Assembly (NCBI GenBank): GCA_026015225.1 | Contig: JAOZGV010000016.1 | Coordinates: forward strand, 1 to 13,297 | Direction of reading: 5' to 3' | DNA from: Candidatus Bathyarchaeota archaeon | Lineage (GTDB): Archaea > Thermoproteota > Bathyarchaeia > 40CM-2-53-6 > RBG-13-38-9 | Length of the DNA stretch: 13,297 nucleotides | Shown: positions 5,640 to 11,616 of the stretch, piece by piece | How positions within the stretch are numbered: the first letter of the stretch is position 1 | How the letters are laid out: every line of letters starts with the position of its first letter | Program-made: the position numbers and the translations under genes | The notes under the pieces: model-generated | The model's input: the letters and a program-made list of their open reading frames with translations, nothing else | The model's database searches: none | Told to the model about the DNA's origin: nothing

Positions 5640-6857
5640 ATGACTTCGGAGTCAACAGACGAAACCGCGATTGAAGAATTTAAAGAAGAAAAAGAAACTG
5701 AACCAGCTCCTCGTGGTAAGGGTATATATATTGTAGTAGCTCTCGTAATGGTTGCGATTGTGGTATTTGGTATAGTGTTTACATTAATAATTAGCGGTTG
5801 GGCTGGAGGGATGTCCTGGTGGGCACCAATGCAATTAGGACATGAGCCTATTGCCGAGGCTTTTGTCGGTGAGAAGATCGAGCTAAAAGCTATTGTTTCT
5901 GGTAACCCTAGAAATGTTACAATTAATTACTTGATAGACGAAAACAATGTAACCGTAACTCCGTATTCCCCGCTGACATGGTTTAGTACATTCATGCTCT
6001 CAGTTGGGGAGGGTAGTGATCAATATTCATATACAATACCTGCAAATGAGGTTACTGGGGACATATACTACTATATAGTGGCGACCGATACTTATGGAAA
6101 TACAAAAGCCACACAAATAAGAAAAATAGCCGTAGCGGACTTTTATATAGAAGATGAAGGAAAAGATTTAGTTGTTTACACAGATAAAACAGATTCAACA
6201 AAAATTAGAATTGTATCTATAAATCATTTCAATCGGGAAGTTTCACTTACAATAAGCGATCTTCCGGGAGGACTAATTGCTGAGTTTAATCCTTCAAAAA
6301 TAACGCTGAGTGAAGGAGGAACTGGCGAATCTACATTGACAGCAAGAATGGCAAGCGCTGAGTACATTCCCGGCGGTCGTTATGATGTTATAGTAGAAGC
6401 TAAATACTCTGGTGCATCGGGTGGTGTAGTTCGAGAAACAGACGAAATCACAGTCAAAGCTCCAGATTTTGATTTTGCAATATCTCCGCGGTCACAAGAA
6501 ATCAGGAGATCGGAGATTGGTTCTGAAACATATTATACCGAATATCGTAGAGAAAAAATCGTAACGTTCGACATAGAATTGACTCTACGCAATGAATTCC
6601 AAGGTGACTTGATATTCAATGTGGAAGGATTACCCTCAGAGAGGGCATACCATCGTTTTGTACTTAGAGACGATAAGTTCTTGGCCGCAGGCACAACTCA
6701 CGTCGATCTAGAAGTTGTTCTCGAATCAGGAGTTGAAAGAGGCACATATACTCTTGTTGTAACTATAGAAGGCGGAGGATTCGAAAGAGATGAACTAGTG
6801 ACCCTTACAATTCTCAGTTCAACAGGCTATTTATACGATGATTATTACAGGCGATGA
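5640..6857 (+). CDS. Single-pass surface protein with extracellular beta-sandwich region
   Basis: This protein has 405 residues from ATG 5640. A short acidic cytoplasmic tail (TSESTDETAIEEFKEEKE) ends in basic PRGKG, followed by one long membrane helix (about 29-52) and roughly 350 outside residues rich in beta-strand patterns. By eye these form about three Ig-like or NEW3-like repeats (about 65-165, 167-273, 275-393), with phrases typical of such folds: YYYIVATDTYGN, VSLTISDLPGG and GTYTLVVTIEGG. I recognise no enzymatic motif. A longer start at 5595 is in frame, but it would lie upstream of the transcription start predicted from the TATA box at 5581. GAGTGAA (5627-5633) suits the 5640 start. 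It probably acts as a scaffold, receptor or adhesin-like surface protein; this is inference from architecture only. Confidence 0.8.
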   Translation: MTSESTDETAIEEFKEEKETEPAPRGKGIYIVVALVMVAIVVFGIVFTLIISGWAGGMSWWAPMQLGHEPIAEAFVGEKIELKAIVSGNPRNVTINYLIDENNVTVTPYSPLTWFSTFMLSVGEGSDQYSYTIPANEVTGDIYYYIVATDTYGNTKATQIRKIAVADFYIEDEGKDLVVYTDKTDSTKIRIVSINHFNREVSLTISDLPGGLIAEFNPSKITLSEGGTGESTLTARMASAEYIPGGRYDVIVEAKYSGASGGVVRETDEITVKAPDFDFAISPRSQEIRRSEIGSETYYTEYRREKIVTFDIELTLRNEFQGDLIFNVEGLPSERAYHRFVLRDDKFLAAGTTHVDLEVVLESGVERGTYTLVVTIEGGGFERDELVTLTILSSTGYLYDDYYRR

Positions 6858-6867
6858 TTATTACAGG
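6836..6867 (+). repeat. Perfect 16-nt tandem duplication across a stop codon
   Basis: CGATGATTATTACAGG occurs twice head to tail (6836-6851 and 6852-6867). The first copy encodes the terminal DDYYR of the surface protein. The second begins CGA TGA and supplies the final Arg and the stop. Without the duplication the gene would end AGG TGA, one residue shorter. Confidence 0.9.
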
Positions 6868-6888
6868 TGACCTGAGAGCTCACGAACA

Positions 6889-6896
6889 TTTTTTTT
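6889..6896 (+). terminator. T-run terminator after the surface-protein gene
   Basis: Eight consecutive T residues lie 32 nt after the stop codon and 160 nt before the convergent UbiA gene end. This is a typical archaeal U-tract terminator. Confidence 0.55.
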
Positions 6897-7001
6897 CCAA
6901 ACAAATATTATATCCCTTTTCTTTTATTCACTTTAGACTAAGGGCGTCTATTCTTTTCGATTAATAACAATTCTGATATAATATACTAAGTTCAAATATT
7001 T

Positions 7002-7030
7002 CTAAAAATTCAAATATCATATATTTTTAG
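7002..7030. repeat. AT-rich inverted repeat in the convergent intergenic region
   Basis: CTAAAAAT (7002-7009) and ATTTTTAG (7023-7030) are perfect reverse complements with a 13-nt spacer. They lie between the convergent ends of the surface-protein and UbiA genes. TTCAAATAT also repeats directly at 6991 and 7009. It may help end the UbiA transcript; composition bias is an alternative. Confidence 0.3.
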
Positions 7031-7056
7031 TCTGGTTGGAATTTTCGCTTTCAAAA

Positions 7057-7914
7057 TTAAATTATCACGCCGACTGTAAAAGCTATTAAGCCCATCAACA
7101 TCCATATTAACACTAATTTTTTATTTTTTCTTGCGTTTTCTCTTGAATAATTTCGAATTAGAGAAATTGATGTAGTTATGAAACCTAGATCTGTTATTAT
7201 AATCAGGGGAATATAGAGAAAAGAAACCAAACTCCATGTTAAAGGTAATATGCTTAAAACTACTGCCGATATATAAAATCCCGTTGCTGAATACGCCGCC
7301 GAATCAGCTCCATAGATTACGGCAATTGTTTTAATATTCTGCGATCTATCCCCTTTTATATCTACAATTCCTTTTGTAATTTCTCTTCCAGTATTGGATA
7401 AAAAGGCAAGAGCAGAAAATATGATTGCATTAAGTTTGAGGTCACTGCCAAGGGTAAAGCTACCATAGATGAAAGGGATAGATACACATGCACTAACCAA
7501 GAAATTGCCAAAAAGACCTGTTCGCTTCCCTATTGTTGAATAGGTAACGAATATTAATAATACGATTAAACTAATCACAAAACAGATCAAATTAGTGAAT
7601 AGAGCTGAAGTTAATCCAATTCCAATTAGAATCAGCGCCAAAGCAAGAGCTTCTGAAGGCTTTATGAGCCCACTAGGGATAGGACGATCAGGTTCATTAA
7701 CAACATCAATTTCTCTATCATAATAATCATTTATCGACATAGACGCACCTGTGAATGTAAAGGCTGTTAAAAATCCTAAAAGAGGGGCAAAAAGAAATTC
7801 ATTGTAATAAAAAATATTCTTTCCAGATAATAAAACTCCAATTATGGTAGCTAGTCCCATCATCACGCAATTTATCGGTCTAATAAGTTGGATAAAACCT
7901 TGTATTTTATTCAT
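7057..7914 (-). CDS. ubiA: UbiA-superfamily prenyltransferase, probable DGGGP synthase
   Basis: This 285-residue polytopic enzyme of the UbiA superfamily has about eight or nine hydrophobic spans. Both Mg/prenyl-diphosphate motifs are present: NDYYDREID (62-70) followed by NEPDRPIPSG, and DIKGD (185-189) after GREITKG. The first motif with its PDRPIPSG tail, the GREI...DIKGD loop and the size fit digeranylgeranylglyceryl phosphate synthase. That enzyme adds the second geranylgeranyl chain to the glycerol-phosphate backbone of archaeal ether lipids. A quinone- or haem-type UbiA is a less likely alternative. The ATG at 7914 reads MNKIQGFIQLIRP, and the RP pair is common at the start of these enzymes. 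The gene is monocistronic, divergent from the PDCD5 operon and convergent with the surface-protein gene. Confidence 0.88.
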   Translation of the reverse strand: MNKIQGFIQLIRPINCVMMGLATIIGVLLSGKNIFYYNEFLFAPLLGFLTAFTFTGASMSINDYYDREIDVVNEPDRPIPSGLIKPSEALALALILIGIGLTSALFTNLICFVISLIVLLIFVTYSTIGKRTGLFGNFLVSACVSIPFIYGSFTLGSDLKLNAIIFSALAFLSNTGREITKGIVDIKGDRSQNIKTIAVIYGADSAAYSATGFYISAVVLSILPLTWSLVSFLYIPLIIITDLGFITTSISLIRNYSRENARKNKKLVLIWMLMGLIAFTVGVII

Positions 7915-7950
7915 GAATTAGCAACTTCTAATATTAAGGTATCTTCGGTG

Positions 7951-7962
7951 TATTTTTTAATT
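7951..7962 (-). promoter_or_regulatory. Candidate promoter of the UbiA gene
   Basis: On the minus strand AATTAAAAAATA is centred about 42 nt upstream of the start codon. It would give a short leader of about 15 nt. A second TATA-like stretch (GATATAAAG, about 7979-7987) lies further upstream. Confidence 0.4.
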
Positions 7963-8095
7963 CTTTTTTAGAAACATCTTTATATCGCTCACTCTGATAA
8001 AATCTAATACTCTACCTTAAAAACTTCAGTAAAATAATGATTTAATAGATGGAAAAGTTTTTTAACAATAAGAAGGCAATTCAGTGAAAGTTCCG

Positions 8096-8105
8096 CCTTA
8101 TAAAG
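8096..8105 (+). promoter_or_regulatory. Promoter of the PDCD5-L39e-L31e operon
   Basis: CCTTATAAAG is a good archaeal TATA box, preceded by CCG. RNA should begin near 8126. The leader of about 25 nt then carries GAGTGAT (8140-8146), complementary to the 16S 3' end and spaced 5 nt before the TTG start. Confidence 0.55.
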
Positions 8106-8151
8106 TTAATTAGTAAAAAATTATAAAATAAAATCAAAGAGTGATTCTAAG

Positions 8152-8493
8152 TTGTCCTTCGATGAATCTGAAGAAAGTGAGCTTGAAGCTATTAGAAAAA
8201 GAAAGCTTGCTGAGATGCAAGCAAGGGCACCTGACGAAGAGCAAGTTGAGAAAGCAAGGCAAGTAGACGCTCAGAAGCAAGCAATTTTACGCAAAATACT
8301 CACTCAGGAGGCGAGACAAAGATTGTCGAATATTAGGATGGTCAAACCCGAATTTGCTGAACAGATTGAGCTGCAACTTATACAATTAGCTCAGACTGGA
8401 AGAGTTAAAATTCCATTGGATGATAGTCAACTTAAAGAAGTATTGAAACGATTGCAGGGTCAGCGGAAGAATATTAAGATAAGGAGGATATGA
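8152..8493 (+). CDS. PDCD5 (TFAR19)-family DNA-binding protein
   Basis: This 113-residue member of the PDCD5/TFAR19 family is a small helical, basic nucleic-acid-binding protein conserved in Archaea and eukaryotes. The features are an acidic charged N-terminal helix (ELEAIRKRKLAEMQARA), the QKQAILRKILTQEARQRLSNI signature region, then PEFAEQIELQLIQLAQTGRV, DDSQLKEVLKRL and a basic tail. The start is TTG 8152, supported by the GAGTGAT ribosome-binding site; no ATG is available near the conserved N-terminus. L39e follows 7 nt after the stop, then L31e, so it is the first gene of a translation operon, a common archaeal arrangement. Its exact cellular role in Archaea is not settled. Confidence 0.95.
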   Translation: MSFDESEESELEAIRKRKLAEMQARAPDEEQVEKARQVDAQKQAILRKILTQEARQRLSNIRMVKPEFAEQIELQLIQLAQTGRVKIPLDDSQLKEVLKRLQGQRKNIKIRRI

Positions 8494-8500
8494 ATGACCT

Positions 8501-8656
8501 ATGGCAAGAAATAAACCATTCCCTAAAAAACGCAGGTTGATAAAAGCAACAAAGCAAAACTCTGCAGTTCCTGCTTGGGTTATCGCAAAAACTCAAGGAA
8601 AGGTAAGAACTCATCCAAAAAGAAGGCATTGGAGAAGGAATAGACTAAAGATCTAG
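8501..8656 (+). CDS. rpl39e: Large-subunit ribosomal protein L39e (eL39)
   Basis: This 51-residue, strongly basic protein lines the ribosomal exit tunnel and occurs only in Archaea and eukaryotes. The sequence begins MARNKPFPKKRRL, continues with KATKQNSAVPAWV and ends with THPKRRHWRRNRLKI, matching the family over its whole length (about 50-51 residues). GGAGG at 8483-8487, inside the end of the PDCD5 gene, is the likely Shine-Dalgarno. An ATG at 8490 is out of frame, so 8501 is the start. The TAG stop (8654-8656) overlaps the AGGAG ribosome-binding site of L31e. This gene is easily missed by length cut-offs. Confidence 0.97.
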   Translation: MARNKPFPKKRRLIKATKQNSAVPAWVIAKTQGKVRTHPKRRHWRRNRLKI

Positions 8657-8671
8657 GAGTTCTGATTAAAC

Positions 8672-9148
8672 ATGGTAGAAAAGGATAAAATAAAGGGAAA
8701 TGGAAAAACAAAATCTGAGATATTGGAACCTGAAGAAATAAAGCTAAAAGAAGAGCTAGAGGAAATGCCAAAGGAAAAGGCGCCTAAGGAAGAGAAACCT
8801 ACAGAAAAAGTTCCTAAAAAAGAAAAACCTAAGGAAGAAGAGATTAAAAAAGAAGAACCAAAAGAAGAGCCTGCAGAATTCGAAGACTTGGAAATCGTCT
8901 CAGAAAAAATGTTTACGATAAACTTAGGAAGAGTATGGATAGCCAAGCCTAAGAGGAGAGCTCCAAGAGCAATCAACACTGTTAAAGAGTACATGAAGCG
9001 CCATATGAAATCAGATGATATAGTGATAACAAATGAAATAAATGAGCAAATTTGGTCAAAAGGAATAGGAAAACCTCCTAGAAGAATAAAGGTAAGGGCG
9101 GTAAAAGATAATGAGAACAGGGTCATAGTTTTTCCAATAAAAGGATAA
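8672..9148 (+). CDS. rpl31e: Large-subunit ribosomal protein L31e (eL31) with long charged N-terminal extension
   Basis: The C-terminal half (about residues 77-158) is a complete L31e: MFTINLGRVWIAKPKRRAPRA, then TVKEYMKRHMKSDDIVI, NEQIWSKGI, PPRRIKVRAVKD and VIVFPIKG. L31e sits near the exit-tunnel mouth of the 50S subunit. The first 75 residues or so are an extra low-complexity segment of Lys, Glu and Pro (repeated PKEE, KEEKP and EKPKEE units), predicted disordered. Archaeal L31e is usually about 80-100 residues, so this protein (158) is much longer. The extension is likely translated: AGGAG (8655-8659) precedes ATG 8672 by 12 nt, whereas the internal ATG 8909 has no such site. It is the last gene of the PDCD5-L39e-L31e operon; the eIF6 gene often found next is absent. 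Confidence 0.95.
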   Translation: MVEKDKIKGNGKTKSEILEPEEIKLKEELEEMPKEKAPKEEKPTEKVPKKEKPKEEEIKKEEPKEEPAEFEDLEIVSEKMFTINLGRVWIAKPKRRAPRAINTVKEYMKRHMKSDDIVITNEINEQIWSKGIGKPPRRIKVRAVKDNENRVIVFPIKG

Positions 9149-9152
9149 CATC

Positions 9153-9160
9153 TTTTTTTT
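9153..9160 (+). terminator. T-run terminator after L31e
   Basis: Eight T residues begin 5 nt after the L31e stop codon. They probably end the PDCD5-L39e-L31e transcript ahead of the CoA-transferase operon. Confidence 0.6.
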
Positions 9161-9232
9161 AGCATTTAACTTTTCAAGATTTCATTCTTATTACTTAATT
9201 TCATCTTTAGAGGATCGTCTCGAGTATTAGGA

Positions 9233-9258
9233 TTTTAAGCGTGAGCCAAGTCTTAAAA
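9233..9258. repeat. Inverted repeat TTTTAAG-N12-CTTAAAA upstream of the CoA-transferase operon
   Basis: Seven-base perfect arms (9233-9239 and 9252-9258) lie about 110 nt upstream of the start and upstream of TATA-like stretches at 9269-9278 and 9281-9295. The spacing of the arm centres is about 19 nt, near two helical turns, which fits a dimeric regulator site. No regulator is identified. Confidence 0.35.
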
Positions 9259-9346
9259 GTTTGAATAATTTATAAAATCATTTAAAATATATTTTTGATC
9301 TGATTCGATGTTTGCATATTTGTATGTGCTAGAAGATGTTTAAATC

Positions 9347-9354
9347 AAAGGTGA
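9347..9354 (+). promoter_or_regulatory. Ribosome-binding site of CoA-transferase subunit A
   Basis: AAAGGTGA matches the 16S-complementary archaeal Shine-Dalgarno (GGTGA). It is spaced 10 nt from ATG 9365, which supports that start over the internal ATG at 9479. Confidence 0.6.
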
Positions 9355-9364
9355 AAAATCCTAG

Positions 9365-10393
9365 ATGGGAATAAAAATTCTTGATGAAGGTACCCAGATA
9401 CAAGCTCCAAAAATAACTCCTAATGAGTTTCGAGAATGGGTTCGGGATAAAAAACCTAGAGCAATGATAGACAAAACCATGGATGCGAAGACAGCTGTTA
9501 AAAAATTCGTAAAAGACGGGGATATAGTCGCTATAAGCGGCTGTAGCTTCGTAAGGATACCAGTAGCTATACTTCACGAAATACTAAGACAAGGAATTAA
9601 GGACCTGTATATAGCTGGGGGAACGAGATCTTATGATGCAAACCTGCTTATGGATAATGGTAGGGTAAGTCATTACGATGCAGGATATATAATTGGGCTT
9701 GAAGTCCTTGGGCTACCAAAGATGAGTAGGAAAATTGTCGAGAAGGCTAAAGCAAAAGGTGAACTTACAATAACTGAATGGGACAATGCGACAATGGCTT
9801 GGAGACACAAAGGTGCTGCGATGGGTATCCCCTTCATTCCGGTTAGAAGCATGATGGGTGGAGATGGATTCAAATATAGTGGAGCCATCCAAGTTCAATG
9901 CCCATTTACACATGAGAAAGTAGTTTTAGTTCCTTCTCTTTTCACGGATGTCGCTTTGATTCATGTTCATGAATCGGATATTTATGGTAATGCTAGAATA
10001 AGTTCAGGTGCGGTTGTTGAAGACTGGGGAAAGGTTAGAGCAGCTAAAAGAGTGATCCTGAGCACTGAGAAGATAATAGATACTGAAGAATTAAGAAAAC
10101 AGCCTGATAGAACGTTTGTGCCGCATTTTTATATCGATGCGGTTATTGAAGCACCTTATGGGTCTCACCCAGGAAATATGCCAGGAATGTATTACATAGA
10201 TATAGAGCACCTGAATGAGTATATGAAAGTAAATCAAGACACAACTGGAGAAGCATTGAAGCAGTATTATGATAAATACGTATTTAGCGTAAACTCATTT
10301 GAAGAGTACCTTAAGAAGGTCGGAGGAAAGAAGAAATTAAAGTACCTTGAAGATCTTGAGTTCTTAAAAGTTAAACCTGGAGGTGCTCCCTAG
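9365..10393 (+). CDS. gctA: Class I CoA-transferase subunit A (glutaconate CoA-transferase type)
   Basis: This 342-residue alpha subunit belongs to the glutaconate CoA-transferase branch of class I enzymes. It helps move CoA between a donor acyl-CoA and a carboxylic acid. Family features are GDIVAISG (52-59), HEILRQGIKDL, an LYIAGGT turn, GIPFIPVRSMMGGDG, the VALIHVHESD-GNARI segment and APYGSHPG (263-270), with a C-terminal YLKKVGG. Compared with bacterial GctA it has about 35 extra N-terminal residues before MDAKTAVKKFVKDGD. The gene ends TAG at 10391-10393, overlapping the GTG of subunit B by one base, so translation is likely coupled. The true substrate is uncertain; relatives such as IpdA act on steroid-derived acyl-CoAs. 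Gene symbols reflect family, not proven substrate. Confidence 0.85.
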   Translation: MGIKILDEGTQIQAPKITPNEFREWVRDKKPRAMIDKTMDAKTAVKKFVKDGDIVAISGCSFVRIPVAILHEILRQGIKDLYIAGGTRSYDANLLMDNGRVSHYDAGYIIGLEVLGLPKMSRKIVEKAKAKGELTITEWDNATMAWRHKGAAMGIPFIPVRSMMGGDGFKYSGAIQVQCPFTHEKVVLVPSLFTDVALIHVHESDIYGNARISSGAVVEDWGKVRAAKRVILSTEKIIDTEELRKQPDRTFVPHFYIDAVIEAPYGSHPGNMPGMYYIDIEHLNEYMKVNQDTTGEALKQYYDKYVFSVNSFEEYLKKVGGKKKLKYLEDLEFLKVKPGGAP

Positions 10394-11172
10394 TGAGTGA
10401 AGAATATAACGAAATGGAATTGATGACCATAGTGGCTGGCAGAGACATTGAAGATGAAAAGATCATTTATGTTGGAACAGGTATACCAATGCTCGTAACA
10501 TCGCTTGCGCAAAAAGCAAGGAATTTAAAGATCACCTCAATTTTCGAAGTTGGAGGTATAGGGCCCGAGATGCCAACGCTTCCGTTGTCTGTGGCATGTT
10601 CGAGAACGACATGGAGGGCTCTTAGAGTGGCTGATAGTTCCGAGGCTTTTGAAATTGCTCAATCAGGTTATGCGGATTATGCTTTCCTAGGTGGTGCACA
10701 AATTGATAAGTATGGTAATTTAAACTCAACTGTTTTGGGAGATTACCACACTCCGAAAGTACGATTCCCGGGAAGTGGTGGGGCGAACGCTTTCGCTTCA
10801 TTTGCTTGGAAGACCATGATAATAATGAATCATGAGAAGCGGCGATTCGTTGAAAAGGTTGATTATATCACTTCGCCCGGGTACCTCGATGGACCAGGAG
10901 CCAGAGAAAAAGTTGGGTTGCCACCAGAGACAGGTCCATACAGAGTGTATACGACAAGATGTACTTTCGATTTTGATGAGGGGACCAAAAGAATGAGGCT
11001 CTATGCTCTTAATCCGGGTTCTACGGTAGAAGATGTGATTGAGAATACAGGATTTGAAGTAACAATTCCAAATAAGATTAAAGAAAACGATCCACCTACG
11101 CGTAAAGAGCTAAAGATACTTCGGGAAGATGTCGATCCATTCAGACTCATATTAGGTCGGGGAGAGGGCTAG
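10393..11172 (+). CDS. gctB: Class I CoA-transferase subunit B (glutaconate CoA-transferase type)
   Basis: This 259-residue beta subunit follows and overlaps subunit A. GTG 10393 is the start, giving MSEEYNEMELM. The catalytic glutamate that forms the covalent glutamyl-CoA thioester is kept: E52 in IFEVGG aligns with the active-site Glu of Acidaminococcus GctB (Glu54). Other family motifs are VGTGIP (27-32), GGAQID (100-105), a GNLNSTVLGDYH segment, RFPGSGGAN (124-132), NHEKRRFVEKVDYITSPG and DGPGAREKVGLP. Retention of this Glu argues for a real transferase rather than an IpdAB-like C-C hydrolase, which lacks this function. No other pathway gene lies in the window, so the substrate pair is unknown. 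Confidence 0.88.
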   Translation: MSEEYNEMELMTIVAGRDIEDEKIIYVGTGIPMLVTSLAQKARNLKITSIFEVGGIGPEMPTLPLSVACSRTTWRALRVADSSEAFEIAQSGYADYAFLGGAQIDKYGNLNSTVLGDYHTPKVRFPGSGGANAFASFAWKTMIIMNHEKRRFVEKVDYITSPGYLDGPGAREKVGLPPETGPYRVYTTRCTFDFDEGTKRMRLYALNPGSTVEDVIENTGFEVTIPNKIKENDPPTRKELKILREDVDPFRLILGRGEG

Positions 11173-11213
11173 GGAGTTATAACCCTTAATAAATAGCATA
11201 TCACGGGTGCGAT

Positions 11214-11465
11214 TCAATCTTTTCTCTGTATGGGTCGATAATATCCATAATCTATCAATAACTTTCTAATAGCTGCTGTAACTACATCTGCCTTACTATC
11301 AAAGCCCATCTTTGCTGCTTGCTCAGTTTTAAGAAATCTCTCAACTTCCATCGCCATACTCCTAGGTATGCGGACTGTCATATGTCTTTTTAAAGACATT
11401 TTTCTTAACTTCTTTTCAACAGTCTCTCGTTCTTCCATTTTCAGCCTTGATTTTGTTTTTTTCAT
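11214..11465 (-). CDS. Ribbon-helix-helix transcription regulator
   Basis: This small basic protein has 83 residues. The C-terminal part fits a ribbon-helix-helix fold: beta-strand HMTVRIP (28-34), helix 1 SMAMEVERFLKTEQ (36-49), a turn containing MGFDSKAD and helix 2 VVTAAIRKLLIDYG (61-74). Such proteins bind DNA as dimers through the paired strands. The N-terminal 25 residues are highly charged, and the start is uncertain: methionines at 10 (11438) and 23 (11399) are in frame and neither has a clear Shine-Dalgarno. The 150-nt upstream gap holds a TATA box and a 21-bp palindrome at the expected transcription start, so autorepression is likely. It is convergent with the CoA-transferase operon and downstream of the GNAT gene on the same strand. 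Confidence 0.75.
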   Translation of the reverse strand: MKKTKSRLKMEERETVEKKLRKMSLKRHMTVRIPRSMAMEVERFLKTEQAAKMGFDSKADVVTAAIRKLLIDYGYYRPIQRKD

Positions 11466-11543
11466 ATTATTAACCCATTTAGTTGAAATAATTAATTTCC
11501 CTTATATTCTCGACAAAATGAAATTTTTTGCACATACTGTGTA

Positions 11544-11571
11544 TCATATATGTGACATATATGACATATGT
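11544..11571. promoter_or_regulatory. 21-bp perfect palindromic operator plus overlapping repeat unit
   Basis: Positions 11544-11564 form a perfect palindrome with arms TCATATATGT and ACATATATGA around a central G at 11554. It is extended by ACATATGT (11564-11571), so CATATATG-like units recur at 11545, 11556 and 11565, close to one helical turn apart. The centre lies about 24 nt downstream of the TATA box centre of the regulator gene, at the predicted start site. A bound dimer there should block transcription. Confidence 0.7.
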
Positions 11572-11583
11572 AATTATTTAAAC
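11572..11583 (-). promoter_or_regulatory. TATA box of the ribbon-helix-helix regulator gene
   Basis: On the minus strand GTTTAAATAATT, preceded by AAAA, is a good TATA element. Initiation about 24-26 nt downstream would fall in the middle of the palindrome at 11544-11564. That gives a leader of roughly 85-90 nt to the ATG at 11465. Confidence 0.55.
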
Positions 11584-11616
11584 TTTTCTTTTTGAAATCC
11601 ATCAATAGAGCATGCA

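Noticed and set aside
6836..6867. Tandem 16-mers as the start of a CRISPR-like array
   Set aside because: There are only two copies, there is no spacer, and the first lies inside a coding sequence.
8653..9165. 170-residue minus-strand open frame opposite L31e
   Set aside because: Its Ser/Phe/Gly-rich low-complexity product is the antisense of the Lys/Glu-rich L31e extension. L31e on the plus strand is a clear conserved protein with a ribosome-binding site.
11173..11190. Hairpin around GTTATAAC after CoA-transferase subunit B as a terminator
   Set aside because: There is no loop, several wobble or mismatched positions occur in the arms, and no T-run follows. It is too weak to call.
11368..11595. 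75-residue plus-strand open frame across the regulator promoter
   Set aside because: It overlaps the regulator gene and the palindromic operator, and its Phe/Ile-rich composition comes from AT-rich noncoding DNA.
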